A stretch of DNA of 38,525 nt from assembly GCA_947566645.1 (NCBI GenBank), contig CANOKL010000042.1:1-38525 (forward strand), read 5' to 3'. The position numbers and the translations under genes are program-made. This document shows, piece after piece, positions 22,251-31,560 of this stretch (position 1 is its first letter; every line of letters begins with the position of its first letter). Under the pieces are notes generated by a model, which was not told the DNA's origin, searched no databases, and saw only the letters and a program-made list of their open reading frames with translations. The DNA comes from an uncultured Lachnospiraceae bacterium. Lineage in GTDB: Bacteria > Bacillota > Clostridia > Lachnospirales > Lachnospiraceae.

Positions 22251-22278
22251 CTGAATATTAAAAAAAGGAGAGGTGTCA

Positions 22279-24441
22279 ATGGGAGAAAAGACGAAGGGAA
22301 GAGTTACGATTCCGACGGATATGGATGTAGTTGCGGAGACGCTTGAGCTTATGGAGCGCTGGGGTGCGGATGCAATCCGCGACTGTGACGGGACGGAGTA
22401 TCCGCAGGAGCTGAGAGATGTGGGGGCAAAGGTGTACTCCACCTACTACACGACGCGCAAGGACAACGAGTGGGCGAAGGCGAATCCGGACGAGATACAG
22501 CAGATGTACATCATGACTCCGTTTTATAATGCAGAAGGGGATACTCTCAGGATTCATCTGATGAATCATCTGTATCCCGATATGCTTGCGGTGAATTCCC
22601 GGGATGATATTAAGAGATGGTGGGAAGTCATTGACCGTACTACAGGGGAGGTGTGGCCGGCAGGGGACTGGTTCTATGAGGAGGATGCCGGGGATGTGGT
22701 GATCCTGCGGGCAAAGGAATTCCATGATTATACTGTAAGCTTCCTTGCCTATATCATGTGGGATCCGGTCCACATGTATAATGCAGTGACCAATGACTGG
22801 AAGGATGTGGAGAAGCAGATCACCTTCGACGTGCGCCAGCCGAAGACGAAGGCATTCTCCATGGAGAGACTCCGGAAATATATTGCGGACAACCCTCATA
22901 TTGACGTGATCCGGTACACGACATTTTTCCATCAGTTTACGCTGATCTTTGACGAGCTTGCCAGGGAGAAGTACGTGGACTGGTACGGCTATTCCGCATC
23001 GGTAAGTCCTTATATTCTTGAGCAGTTTGAGCAGGAATGCGGATACCGGTTCCGCCCGGAATTCATTATAGACCAGGGCTATATGAACAATACGTACCGT
23101 GTGCCTTCGAAGGAATTCAGGGATTTCCAGGCGTTCCAGCGGCGTGAGGTTGCGCTTCTTGCGAAAGAGATGGTGAATATCACCCATGAGTGCGGGAAGG
23201 AGGCCATGATGTTCCTTGGAGACCACTGGATCGGGATGGAGCCCTTTATGGACGAGTTTCAGGGAATCGGCCTGGATGCGGTGGTAGGAAGCGTCGGAAA
23301 CGGGGCGACTCTGCGCCTCATCAGTGATATTGAGGGCGTGAGGTACAGAGAGGGACGTTTTCTTCCCTATTTCTTCCCGGATACGTTCCATGAGGGAGGC
23401 GACCCTGTGAAGGAAGCGAAGGTGAACTGGGTGACGGCAAGAAGGGCGATCCTGCGCAAGCCCATCGACCGCATCGGCTACGGGGGATATCTGAAGCTTG
23501 CTATGGAATTTCCGGAGTTTATTGACTATGTGGAAAGCGTGTGTGAGGAGTTCCGCACACTGTATGAAAATATTAAGGGAACGGTTCCCTACTGTGTCAA
23601 AAGGGTTGCGGTGCTCAACTGCTGGGGAAAGATGCGTGCATGGGGCAATCATATGGTACACCATGCAATCTATTATAAGCAGAATTATTCCTATGCGGGT
23701 ATTATTGAGGCGCTCAGCGGCGCTCCCTTTGACGTCAGCTATATCAGCTTTGACGATATCCGGGAGAATCCGGGCATTCTGGATGGGATTGACGTAATCC
23801 TGAATGTGGGAGACGCCTACACTGCCTACAGCGGCGGGGAGAACTGGAAGGATGAGCAGATCCTGACAGCGGTGAAGAGATTTGTATGGCGCGGCGGCGG
23901 CTTTATCGGTGTGGGAGAACCGGCGGCATACCAGTGGGAAGGACGGTTCTTCCAGCTCTCCGGTGTCATGGGCGTGGAGGAAGAGACCGGCTTTACGCTG
24001 AATGTGGACAAATATAACTGGGAGGAGCACGCCCACTTTATCACGGAGGACTGCGAGGGCAAGATTGATTTTGGAGAGGGTAAGAAAAATATTTTTGCCC
24101 TGGAGGACACGGTTGTGCTAAGACAGATAGATCAGGGCGTGCAGCTTGCAGTGCATGAATTCGGACAGGGACGGAGCGTCTATATCAGCGGTCTTCCCTA
24201 CAGCTTTGAGAACAGCCGTCTGCTTTACCGCTCCATACTCTGGGCAGCCGGAAGCGAGAATGAGCTCCTCCGCTGGTTCAGCAGTAATGTAAATGTTGAG
24301 GTGCATGCATATATCAGGAATGGGAAGTACTGTGTGGTAAATAACACTTATGAACCGCAGCAGACAACCATATACAAGGGAGACGGAACAAGCTTCACCC
24401 TTGACCTTAAGGAAAATGAGATTGTCTGGTATACGATATAG
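22279..24441 (+). CDS. lnpA: 1,3-beta-galactosyl-N-acetylhexosamine phosphorylase (GH112)
   Basis: A 720-residue cytoplasmic enzyme that phosphorolyses galacto-N-biose and lacto-N-biose I to galactose-1-phosphate and GalNAc or GlcNAc. Family GH112 is shown by 'GRVTIPTDMDVVAETLELME', 'WGADAIRDCDGTEYP', 'DWYGYSASVSPYILEQFEQE', 'MMFLGDHWIGMEPFMDEF' and 'VGSVGNGATLRLISD'. Asp315 of the 'FLGDHWIG' motif matches the general acid (Asp313, from memory) of the Bifidobacterium longum enzyme. A trimer-type C-terminal region follows. ATG 22279 is chosen, six bases after AGGAGAGG; GTG 22273 overlaps that site. GH112 also includes galactosyl-rhamnose phosphorylases. The neighbouring N-acetylhexosamine kinase, nucleotidyltransferase and galE argue for the GNB/LNB specificity. 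Confidence 0.9.
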   Translation: MGEKTKGRVTIPTDMDVVAETLELMERWGADAIRDCDGTEYPQELRDVGAKVYSTYYTTRKDNEWAKANPDEIQQMYIMTPFYNAEGDTLRIHLMNHLYPDMLAVNSRDDIKRWWEVIDRTTGEVWPAGDWFYEEDAGDVVILRAKEFHDYTVSFLAYIMWDPVHMYNAVTNDWKDVEKQITFDVRQPKTKAFSMERLRKYIADNPHIDVIRYTTFFHQFTLIFDELAREKYVDWYGYSASVSPYILEQFEQECGYRFRPEFIIDQGYMNNTYRVPSKEFRDFQAFQRREVALLAKEMVNITHECGKEAMMFLGDHWIGMEPFMDEFQGIGLDAVVGSVGNGATLRLISDIEGVRYREGRFLPYFFPDTFHEGGDPVKEAKVNWVTARRAILRKPIDRIGYGGYLKLAMEFPEFIDYVESVCEEFRTLYENIKGTVPYCVKRVAVLNCWGKMRAWGNHMVHHAIYYKQNYSYAGIIEALSGAPFDVSYISFDDIRENPGILDGIDVILNVGDAYTAYSGGENWKDEQILTAVKRFVWRGGGFIGVGEPAAYQWEGRFFQLSGVMGVEEETGFTLNVDKYNWEEHAHFITEDCEGKIDFGEGKKNIFALEDTVVLRQIDQGVQLAVHEFGQGRSVYISGLPYSFENSRLLYRSILWAAGSENELLRWFSSNVNVEVHAYIRNGKYCVVNNTYEPQQTTIYKGDGTSFTLDLKENEIVWYTI

Positions 24442-24456
24442 AAGGAGGGTTATTTG

Positions 24457-25380
24457 ATGGACAAACCAGTGTTAGTGATTATGGCGGCGGGCATGGGAAG
24501 CCGCTATGGAGGGCTGAAGCAGATTGACCCGGTGGACGGGGACGGACACATTATTATGGATTTTTCCATATATGACGCGAAGAGGGCAGGCTTCGAAAAG
24601 GTCATTTTCATTATTAAGAGGGAAAATGAGGAGGATTTTAAGAATACGATAGGAAGCCGTGTGGAGAAATATATGGAGGTGGCTTACACCTACCAGGAGC
24701 TTTCAGACCTTCCAGAGGGTTATCAGGTTCCGGAAGGCAGGGTAAAGCCCTGGGGGACTGCCCATGCGGTGCTTAGCTGTATCCATGAGATCCACGGACC
24801 CTTTGCGGTAATTAATGCGGATGATTATTATGGTGCAGAAGCCTTTCAGCTCATTTACGATTACCTGGAGAGCCATCCGGATGATGAAAAATACCGTTAT
24901 GCCATGGTAGGGTACGAGCTTGGCAATACGGTGACAGATAACGGTCATGTGGCCAGGGGAATCTGTGAGATGAATGAAAAGGGAGAGCTTACGGGCATCC
25001 ATGAGAGGACGAGGATTGAGAAGAGAGAGGGCGGCATCGCCTACTCGGAGGATGACGGGGCGACCTGGATTCCGGTTCCCGCTGATTCTACGGTTTCCAT
25101 GAATATGTGGGGCTTTACGAAGAGCATTCTGAAGGAGATCCGGGATGAATTTCCGGCATTTCTTGACCAGGGGCTGAGGGAAAACCCTATGAAGTGTGAA
25201 TATTTCCTGCCGGCGGTGGTGAGCGGGCTTCTGGGTGAGGGCCGTGCGGCTGCGGCGGTTCTTAAGTCCCCAGATAAATGGTACGGCATGACGTATAAAG
25301 AGGATAAGCCGGTTGTTGCGGCGGCCATCCGGAGGATGAAGGATGAAGGCCTTTACCGGGAGCATCTGTGGGAGGGGTAA
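24457..25380 (+). CDS. Sugar-1-phosphate nucleotidyltransferase of the GNB/LNB pathway
   Basis: A 307-residue nucleotidyltransferase with the classic N-terminal signature 'VIMAAGMGSRYGGLKQIDPV' and the metal-binding 'FAVINADDYYGAEAF'. It should couple UTP to a hexose-1-phosphate or HexNAc-1-phosphate made by the phosphorylase and kinase, giving UDP-sugars for GalE. In Bifidobacterium this step is done by a GalT-type enzyme (lnpC), so this is an unrelated replacement of the same role. ATG 24457 follows GAAGGAGGG; TTG 24454 is not needed. It lies 15 bases after the phosphorylase and three bases before the kinase. The exact sugar preference is unknown. Confidence 0.8.
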   Translation: MDKPVLVIMAAGMGSRYGGLKQIDPVDGDGHIIMDFSIYDAKRAGFEKVIFIIKRENEEDFKNTIGSRVEKYMEVAYTYQELSDLPEGYQVPEGRVKPWGTAHAVLSCIHEIHGPFAVINADDYYGAEAFQLIYDYLESHPDDEKYRYAMVGYELGNTVTDNGHVARGICEMNEKGELTGIHERTRIEKREGGIAYSEDDGATWIPVPADSTVSMNMWGFTKSILKEIRDEFPAFLDQGLRENPMKCEYFLPAVVSGLLGEGRAAAAVLKSPDKWYGMTYKEDKPVVAAAIRRMKDEGLYREHLWEG

Positions 25381-25383
25381 TGT

Positions 25384-26475
25384 ATGCTGAATGAAGTGAT
25401 AGAGAAATTCAGGTTCCGGGGAAGGCTTGTGGATCAGAGACCTTATGGCAGTGGGCATATTAATGACACATACCTCCTCGCCTTTGAGAGCGGGAATGAA
25501 GAGCCGTACCGCGTGATTCTGCAGAGAATGAATAAAAATGTATTTCCGAAGCCCGCTGAGCTTATGGAAAATATTATGAATGTAACGGCGTACCTGCGGG
25601 GAAAGATCCTGGAGAACGGGGGCGATCCTGAGAGGGAGACGCTGAACGTGATTCCCACAAAGGACGGGGAAGCCTGCTATGTGGATGCGAAAGGAGATTA
25701 CTGGCGCTCCTATGTATTTATAACAGATGCCACCAGCTATGACCAGGTAGAGGATCCGGAGCATTTTTATCAGAGTGCGGTTGCTTTCGGAAGGTTTCAG
25801 AGACTTCTGGCGGATTATCCGACGGATACGCTGCATGAGATCATTGAGGGCTTCCATGATACAAGGGCGAGGTTTGCCCTGTTTGAGAAGGCGGTCAGAG
25901 AGGACCGGATGGGCAGGGCGGCATCCGTTATGCGCGAGATTGAATTCCTGCGTGAGCGAAAGAGTGTGGCGGACTGCTTTGGTGAACTTCTTGACAAGGG
26001 GGAGATTCCTTTGCGCGTTACCCATAATGACACGAAGCTTAACAACATCATGATTGATAATCAGACCGGGAAGGGAATCTGCGTCATTGACCTGGACACG
26101 GTTATGCCAGGGCTTGTGATGAATGATTTTGGGGATTCCATCCGTTTCGGGGCCAGTACTGCGGCAGAGGATGAGCAGGATTTAAGCCGGGTGTCCTGCA
26201 GCATGGAGCTGTTTGAGCTGTATGCACGGGGATTCATGAAAGGCGGCGGCGGAAGTCTTACGGAGAGCGAGATCCAGCTGATGCCTATGGGTGCGAAGGT
26301 GATGACCTATGAGTGTGGGATGCGTTTTCTTACCGATTACCTTGAGGGAGATACGTATTTTAAGATTCACAGGGAGCATCAGAACCTGGACCGGTGCCGG
26401 ACTCAGCTTAAGCTGGTTGAAGATATGGAAAAAAAGTGGTATACTATGCAGGAGATCATTAACAAATGCAAATAG
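25384..26475 (+). CDS. nahK: N-acetylhexosamine 1-kinase (APH fold)
   Basis: A 363-residue kinase of the aminoglycoside-phosphotransferase fold. It phosphorylates GlcNAc/GalNAc at C1, the sugar released by the GH112 enzyme. Landmarks are 'PYGSGHINDTYLLAFESG', the Brenner-type motif 'VTHNDTKLNNIMID' with catalytic Asp216, and the metal-binding 'CVIDLDTVMPGLVMNDFGD'. The spacing from Asp to 'DLDT' and the overall length (about 360) agree with NahK of bifidobacteria. GGAGGGG lies before ATG 25384, and the previous stop is three bases upstream, so expression is tightly linked. Identity rests on family plus operon context. Confidence 0.85.
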   Translation: MLNEVIEKFRFRGRLVDQRPYGSGHINDTYLLAFESGNEEPYRVILQRMNKNVFPKPAELMENIMNVTAYLRGKILENGGDPERETLNVIPTKDGEACYVDAKGDYWRSYVFITDATSYDQVEDPEHFYQSAVAFGRFQRLLADYPTDTLHEIIEGFHDTRARFALFEKAVREDRMGRAASVMREIEFLRERKSVADCFGELLDKGEIPLRVTHNDTKLNNIMIDNQTGKGICVIDLDTVMPGLVMNDFGDSIRFGASTAAEDEQDLSRVSCSMELFELYARGFMKGGGGSLTESEIQLMPMGAKVMTYECGMRFLTDYLEGDTYFKIHREHQNLDRCRTQLKLVEDMEKKWYTMQEIINKCK

Positions 26476-26493
26476 TCAGGAGGCGTAAATAGC

Positions 26494-27510
26494 ATGGCAA
26501 AGATATTGATCACTGGCGGCGCGGGCTATATAGGGAGTCACACCGCACTGGAACTTTTAAACGAAGGCTATGAGGTAGTAATCTACGACAATCTCAGCAA
26601 TTCTTCCAGAGAGTCCATCAAGAGAGTGGAGGAACTGACGGGAAAGAGTATGAGCTTCTATGAGGGAGACGTACTGGATGCCCCGGCTCTTACAGCGATG
26701 TTTGAGAAGGAGAAGGTTGACGCGGTGATTCACTGTGCGGCCCTTAAGGCTGTCGGCGAGTCCGTGAGAAAGCCGCTGGAGTATTACCATAATAACATTA
26801 CCGGAACTCTGACGCTTATGGACGTGATGCGTAAGGTGGGAGTGAAGAATATCGTATTCAGCTCTTCCGCGACGGTCTACGGAAGTCCGGAAGTTATGCC
26901 CATCACAGAGGACTGTGTAAAGGGACAGTGCACGAACCCATACGGGTGGACAAAGTCTATGATGGAGCAGATCATGACTGACCTGCAGAAATCAGACCCG
27001 GAATGGAACGTAATTCTTCTCCGTTATTTCAACCCGGTGGGAGCCCACAAGAGCGGACGGATCGGCGAGGACCCGAAGGGAATCCCGAATAACCTGATGC
27101 CGTATATCTCACAGGTAGCGGTAGGAAAGCTTGAAAAGCTGGGCGTGTTCGGAGATGATTACGATACACCGGACGGAACCGGCGTGCGTGATTATATTCA
27201 TGTGGTTGACCTGGCGGTGGGACATGTGAAGGCCATTGATTATATCTTTACGAATCCTGGACTGGATGTGATTAACCTGGGAACCGGCGTGGGATATTCT
27301 GTGCTTGATATGGTGAAGGCATTCTCCAGGGCATGCGGAAAAGAGATTCCCTATGAGATTAAGCCAAGAAGAGCAGGGGATATTGCCATGTGCTATGCGG
27401 ATCCGGCAAAGGCGCTTAAGGTTCTTGGCTGGAAGGCAGAGCATGGACTGGACGAGATGTGCGAGGACACCTGGCGGTGGCAGAGCGCGAATCCGAACGG
27501 ATATAATTAA
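26494..27510 (+). CDS. galE: UDP-glucose/UDP-N-acetylglucosamine 4-epimerase
   Basis: A 338-residue short-chain-dehydrogenase-type epimerase. It has the NAD-binding 'ITGGAGYIGSHTALELLNEG', the active-site Ser region 'VFSSSATVYGSPE', the 'YGWTK' Tyr-x-x-x-Lys motif, and the substrate-loop motifs 'LRYFNPVGAHKSGRIGEDP' and 'GTGVRDYIHVVDLA'. It interconverts UDP-Gal/UDP-Glc and possibly UDP-GalNAc/UDP-GlcNAc, the last step of the GNB/LNB pathway. It is the last gene of the operon: AGGAGG precedes ATG 26494, and a repeat and a strong terminator follow. The stop codon overlaps a family 1 repeat. Confidence 0.92.
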   Translation: MAKILITGGAGYIGSHTALELLNEGYEVVIYDNLSNSSRESIKRVEELTGKSMSFYEGDVLDAPALTAMFEKEKVDAVIHCAALKAVGESVRKPLEYYHNNITGTLTLMDVMRKVGVKNIVFSSSATVYGSPEVMPITEDCVKGQCTNPYGWTKSMMEQIMTDLQKSDPEWNVILLRYFNPVGAHKSGRIGEDPKGIPNNLMPYISQVAVGKLEKLGVFGDDYDTPDGTGVRDYIHVVDLAVGHVKAIDYIFTNPGLDVINLGTGVGYSVLDMVKAFSRACGKEIPYEIKPRRAGDIAMCYADPAKALKVLGWKAEHGLDEMCEDTWRWQSANPNGYN

Positions 27511-27541
27511 ACTATTCACGGATGGTTGCGCGAATTGTAAC
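27508..27541 (+). repeat. Dispersed repeat family 1, copy g, overlapping the galE stop
   Basis: TAAACTATTCACGGATGG at the left and GAATTGTAAC at the right match the two ends of the 37-bp palindromic form. The TAA stop codon of galE is the first three bases. Confidence 0.6.
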
Positions 27542-27576
27542 TTAAACTTTCTTTTTTCCTGGAAAGATGATATAAT

Positions 27577-27606
27577 AAACCTACTGTGGCATGCAGTAGG
27601 TTTTTT
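27577..27606 (+). terminator. Rho-independent terminator of the GNB/LNB operon
   Basis: AAACCTACTG (27577-27586) and CAGTAGGTTT (27594-27603) form a 10-bp stem with a 7-base loop, ending in TTTTTT (27601-27606). A TATAAT (27571-27576) touches its left edge. Confidence 0.85.
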
Positions 27607-27666
27607 GCGATATCATGAACTTATTGTGAATGGATGGAATAGTAGCAGTTTTTGAGGATTGGCAGG

Positions 27667-29745
27667 ATGGAAAAAAAGAAGAAGGCGATGAAAAAAACAA
27701 ATAAAAAAGTACGTCTGAAAGGGCAGCTGCGCATGTATATGCAGTGGCCGGTTGTCATGGCAGTGCTTCTGATTGCGATGAATATCTGGGTATACCGGAT
27801 TGACAGGAGGGCAGGTATTCTGCTGCTGCTTTTTGTGGGGATCTATATTGTCGCAACAGGCATTCTGTATCTTTACAGTAAATCTCTGATCGTCAAGGAC
27901 CTGGTGGAGTTTGCCGCCCAGTACGGCGTTGTGCAGAATACGCTTCTTAGGGAGCTTGCAGTTCCTTATGCCATTCTTCTGGAAGACGGCAAGATTGTGT
28001 GGAAGAACAGCCAGTTTGACCAGGTGCTTGGCGAAAGGGCGCTGATGGATCCATATCTGAGTAAACATATGCCAGAGCTCAATCAGAGTATTTTCCCGAA
28101 GGAAGAGCATGATGTAGTAGAGATGGATGTATATTATGAGGACCGGGAGTACAAGGCTGAGCTCAGGAGAGTGTCTGTAGAGGGATTTAATGAGACAGAG
28201 AAGCTATTAGAGCTGCCTGCGGAAAAGGAATACTTTATTGCTGTCTATCTGCAGGATGTGACAGAGCTGAACCATTATATTAAGGAAAATGAGGAGCAGC
28301 GCCTGGTTGCAGGACTGATTTATATTGACAATTATGATGAGGTGATCGCCAGTGTGGAGGAGGTGCGCCAGTCTCTGCTTGTCGCCCTGGTGGACCGGAA
28401 GATCAATCAGTATATTGCAAAGGTTGACGGAATTGTAAAGAAGATCGAGACAGATAAATATTTTATCGTAATTAAGAGACAGTATTTTAAGGCATTGGAG
28501 GAGGATAAGTTCTCTTTGCTTGAGGATGTGAAGTCAATTAATATAGGAAATTCGATTTCCACGACCTTAAGTATCGGACTGGGGCTGAGCCCGGAGGGAT
28601 ACTCACAGAGTAATAATTACGCCCGCGTTGCAATTGATCTTGCTCTTGCGAGGGGCGGAGATCAGGCAGTTATTAAGGATAACCGGGGGATTACTTATTT
28701 TGGAGGAAAGAGGGAGCAGACTTCGAAGAACACCCGTGTAAAGGCCCGTGTAAAGGCAGAAGCCCTCCGGGAATTTATCACGGTAAAGGATACGATCTTT
28801 GTCATGGGACATAAGTTTATGGATGCGGATTCCTTCGGAGCGGCAATCGGAATCTGCCGGGCGGCAATTGCCCTTGGCAAGAGGGGGCACATCATCATTA
28901 ATGAGGTGTCGGCGTCCCTTCGCCCGCTCTATAACCTGTATATTGAGGCATCCTCATATCCGGATGATCTGTTTCTGACCTCGGCACAGGCCATTGATAT
29001 GGCAGATGAGAATTCGCTGGTGATTGTAGTGGATACGAACCGGCCGAAGATGACAGAGTGTGAAGAGCTTCTTCATATTGCGAAGACGATTGTTGTCCTG
29101 GATCATCACAGGCAGAGCAGTGACAATATAGACAGCGCGCTTCTGTCATATATTGAGCCTTATGCATCGTCTGCATGCGAGATGGTGGCAGAGGTGCTGC
29201 AGTATATTGTAGATGATGTGAAGATACCGAGCATGGAGGCGAGCAGCATGTATGCCGGTATTATGATTGATACGAATAATTTCGTAAGCCGTACAGGTGT
29301 CCGGACCTTTGAAGCGGCAGCATTTTTAAGGAGAAGCGGTGCGGATATTACACAGGTGCGCAAGATGTTCCGGGATGATATAGAGGCATATCGCGCAAAG
29401 GCGGCGATTATCAGCAGTGCAGAGGTTTACCAGGACAAGTTTGCAATTGCCAGGGGTGAAGATCTGCACATAGAGAGTCCGACAATTGTGGGCGCCCAGG
29501 CAGCGAATGAGCTGCTTGATATCAGCCAGATCAAGGCTTCTTTTGTTCTGACAGAGTACAATGGAAGAATCTATGTCAGCGCCCGTTCTATTGATGAGGT
29601 GAATGTCCAGATCATTATGGAGAAGTTAGGCGGAGGCGGACACATGAATGCCTCAGGTGCACAGTTTGACCATACTGATATGACAAGGGCAGTGGCAAGC
29701 CTTAAGTTCGTACTGGATGACATGTTAAAGAAGGGAGATATATAA
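27667..29745 (+). CDS. gdpP: Cyclic-di-AMP phosphodiesterase GdpP (DHH/DHHA1)
   Basis: A 692-residue membrane protein that hydrolyses c-di-AMP to pApA. Two transmembrane helices (about residues 20-75) are followed by a degenerate PAS-like region and a degenerate GGDEF domain ('ISTTLSIGLGLSPEGYSQS', 'ARGGDQAVI'). The DHH phosphoesterase domain has 'IFVMGHKFMDADSFGAAIG', 'VIVVDTNRPKM' and 'VVLDHHRQ' (Asp-His-His near 479). The DHHA1 end carries 'GGGGHMNASGAQ'. ATG 27667 is taken as start; its ribosome site is poor (GGCAGG abutting), and ATG 27688 is an alternative. The order gdpP-rplI-dnaB is conserved in Firmicutes and is kept here: rplI starts one base after the stop. Confidence 0.93.
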   Translation: MEKKKKAMKKTNKKVRLKGQLRMYMQWPVVMAVLLIAMNIWVYRIDRRAGILLLLFVGIYIVATGILYLYSKSLIVKDLVEFAAQYGVVQNTLLRELAVPYAILLEDGKIVWKNSQFDQVLGERALMDPYLSKHMPELNQSIFPKEEHDVVEMDVYYEDREYKAELRRVSVEGFNETEKLLELPAEKEYFIAVYLQDVTELNHYIKENEEQRLVAGLIYIDNYDEVIASVEEVRQSLLVALVDRKINQYIAKVDGIVKKIETDKYFIVIKRQYFKALEEDKFSLLEDVKSINIGNSISTTLSIGLGLSPEGYSQSNNYARVAIDLALARGGDQAVIKDNRGITYFGGKREQTSKNTRVKARVKAEALREFITVKDTIFVMGHKFMDADSFGAAIGICRAAIALGKRGHIIINEVSASLRPLYNLYIEASSYPDDLFLTSAQAIDMADENSLVIVVDTNRPKMTECEELLHIAKTIVVLDHHRQSSDNIDSALLSYIEPYASSACEMVAEVLQYIVDDVKIPSMEASSMYAGIMIDTNNFVSRTGVRTFEAAAFLRRSGADITQVRKMFRDDIEAYRAKAAIISSAEVYQDKFAIARGEDLHIESPTIVGAQAANELLDISQIKASFVLTEYNGRIYVSARSIDEVNVQIIMEKLGGGGHMNASGAQFDHTDMTRAVASLKFVLDDMLKKGDI

Positions 29746-29746
29746 G

Positions 29747-30196
29747 ATGAAGGTAATATTAACGGAAGATGTAAAATCGCTTGGGAAAAAGGGGGATATT
29801 GTGGATGTAAGCGACGGCTATGCAAGAAACTTTATCCTGAAGACAAAGAAGGGGCTGGAGGCTAACAGTAAGAATCTGAATGAGCTGAAGCTTAAGAAGG
29901 CCAATGATGAAAAGCACGCACAGGCACAGTATGAGGCGGCAAAGGCATTGGGAGAAAAGGTGGAAGCCGGGAAGCTTTCCATGTCTATTAAGACAGGAGA
30001 GGGCGGAAAGGCATTTGGTTCCATTTCCACGAAGGAAATTGCGGCAGAGGTAAAGGAACAGTTAGGCCTTGATATTGATAAGAAAAAGATTCAGCTAAAA
30101 GAGAACATTAAGGTTCTTGGTACGCATGAGGTGCCGGTTAAGCTGCATCCAAAGGTTACGGTGAAGCTTACGGTATCTGTAACAGAGGAGGCCTGA
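29747..30196 (+). CDS. rplI: 50S ribosomal protein L9
   Basis: A 149-residue L9 of normal length. The N-terminal domain is the signature 'MKVILTEDVKSLGKKGDIVD' with 'VSDGYARNFILKTKKGLEA'. The long connecting helix spans about residues 40-75, and the C-terminal domain has 'GKAFGSISTKEIAAEV' and 'VPVKLHPKVTVKLTVSVTE'. L9 binds 23S rRNA at the base of the L1 stalk. The start lies one base after the gdpP stop (TAAGATG), with AAGGGAG inside the end of gdpP, so translation is probably coupled. dnaB follows after 23 bases. Confidence 0.97.
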   Translation: MKVILTEDVKSLGKKGDIVDVSDGYARNFILKTKKGLEANSKNLNELKLKKANDEKHAQAQYEAAKALGEKVEAGKLSMSIKTGEGGKAFGSISTKEIAAEVKEQLGLDIDKKKIQLKENIKVLGTHEVPVKLHPKVTVKLTVSVTEEA

Positions 30197-30219
30197 TGTT
30201 TCGCATAGGAGAGTAATGT

Positions 30220-31560
30220 ATGGAAGAGGCACTCATTAAAAGAGTCATGCCACACAGCATTGAGGCAGAGCAGGCAGTCTTAGGCGCTATGCTGATGGAT
30301 AAGGATGCAGTGGTGGCGGCATCAGAGCTTATAAGCGGCAGGGACTTTTATCAGACGGCTTATGGCGTAGTTTTTGATTCGATTATTGAGCTCTTTAATG
30401 AAGGAAAGCCGGTGGATCTCGTCACACTGAAGGAACGCCTGAAGGAAAAAGAGGTTCCGCCGGAGGTGGCGAGTCTTGAATTCGCAAGAGACCTTCTGGA
30501 TGCTGTCTCTACCTCTGCAAATATAAAATATTATGCGGAGATTGTATCTGATAAATCCCTGATGCGCAGGCTCATAAAACTGAATGATGATATATCGAAT
30601 ACCTGCTATGCAGGAAAGGAGCCGCTGGAGGCGATTCTGGAGACAACGGAGAAGTCTGTTTTCGAGCTTCTGCAGCGGAGGAATACCGGAGATTATGTTC
30701 CGATTAAGGATATCGTTCTGAATGCTTTGGACCGGATTGAAAAGGCATCGAAGAATAAAGGCACAGTGACAGGGATTCCGACAGGTTTCATTGATCTGGA
30801 TTATAAGCTGTCGGGTCTGCAGCCGTCTGACCTGGTACTGGTTGCAGCCAGGCCTTCTATGGGTAAGACGGCTTTTGTGCTGAATATTGCCCAGTATATT
30901 GCGTTTAAGAAGGAAAAGGGCGTGGCAGTATTCTCTCTGGAGATGTCGAAGGAGCAGCTTGTAAATCGTCTCTTTTCACTGGAATCCCAGGTAGATGCAC
31001 AGGCGCTGCGTACAGGGAATCTGAAGGATTCTGACTGGGAGAAGCTGATTGAGGGAGCCGGGATTATCGGGAGATCGAACCTGATCATTGATGATACACC
31101 CGGAATTTCCGTGTCAGAGCTTCGCTCTAAGTGCCGGAAGTATAAGCTGGAGCATGATATACAGATCATTATCATTGACTATCTGCAGCTTATGACAGGA
31201 CGGGTCGGCGGACGTGCCGAGTCGAGGCAGCAGGAGATCTCGGAGATATCCCGTTCCTTGAAAGCCCTTGCAAGAGAGCTTCATGTTCCGGTTGTCGCCC
31301 TCTCACAGCTTAGCCGTGCAGTGGAGTCAAGACCGGATAAAAGACCCATGCTGTCTGATCTGCGTGAATCCGGCGCGATTGAGCAGGATGCAGATGTGGT
31401 AATGTTTATTTACCGTGATGAATATTATAATAAGGATACAGAGTACAAGAGGCAGGCTGAGATTATTATCGCAAAACAAAGAAACGGTCCTGTAGGGACC
31501 GTTAATCTTGCATGGCTTGCCGAGTATACGAAGTTCGCCAATCTAAGCCGGCAGGAATAG
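30220..31560 (+). CDS. dnaB: Replicative DNA helicase DnaB
   Basis: A 446-residue hexameric helicase of the replisome. The N-terminal domain has 'PHSIEAEQAVLGAMLMDKDA', and the linker region leads to the RecA-type motor with Walker A 'AARPSMGKTAFVLN' (Lys216) and Walker B 'QIIIIDYLQLMTGR'. Motif 'EISRSLKALARELHVPVVAL' and 'SQLSRAVESRPDKRP' are typical. 'LRESGAIEQDADVVMFIYR' supplies the arginine-finger region. Length is normal and no intein is present. GGAGAG precedes ATG 30220. Its last 18 bases overlap the end of a gene on the other strand. Confidence 0.97.
   Translation: MEEALIKRVMPHSIEAEQAVLGAMLMDKDAVVAASELISGRDFYQTAYGVVFDSIIELFNEGKPVDLVTLKERLKEKEVPPEVASLEFARDLLDAVSTSANIKYYAEIVSDKSLMRRLIKLNDDISNTCYAGKEPLEAILETTEKSVFELLQRRNTGDYVPIKDIVLNALDRIEKASKNKGTVTGIPTGFIDLDYKLSGLQPSDLVLVAARPSMGKTAFVLNIAQYIAFKKEKGVAVFSLEMSKEQLVNRLFSLESQVDAQALRTGNLKDSDWEKLIEGAGIIGRSNLIIDDTPGISVSELRSKCRKYKLEHDIQIIIIDYLQLMTGRVGGRAESRQQEISEISRSLKALARELHVPVVALSQLSRAVESRPDKRPMLSDLRESGAIEQDADVVMFIYRDEYYNKDTEYKRQAEIIIAKQRNGPVGTVNLAWLAEYTKFANLSRQE

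Noticed and set aside
22276..24036. A 586-codon open frame on the minus strand opposite the GH112 gene
   Set aside because: It mirrors the strongly supported lnpA frame; it has no ribosome site and its sequence is His/Leu/Arg-rich without any family pattern, a codon-bias shadow.
24703..26025. A 440-codon minus-strand open frame across the nucleotidyltransferase and nahK genes
   Set aside because: It spans two well-supported genes on the other strand, with no start signal and no recognisable domain.
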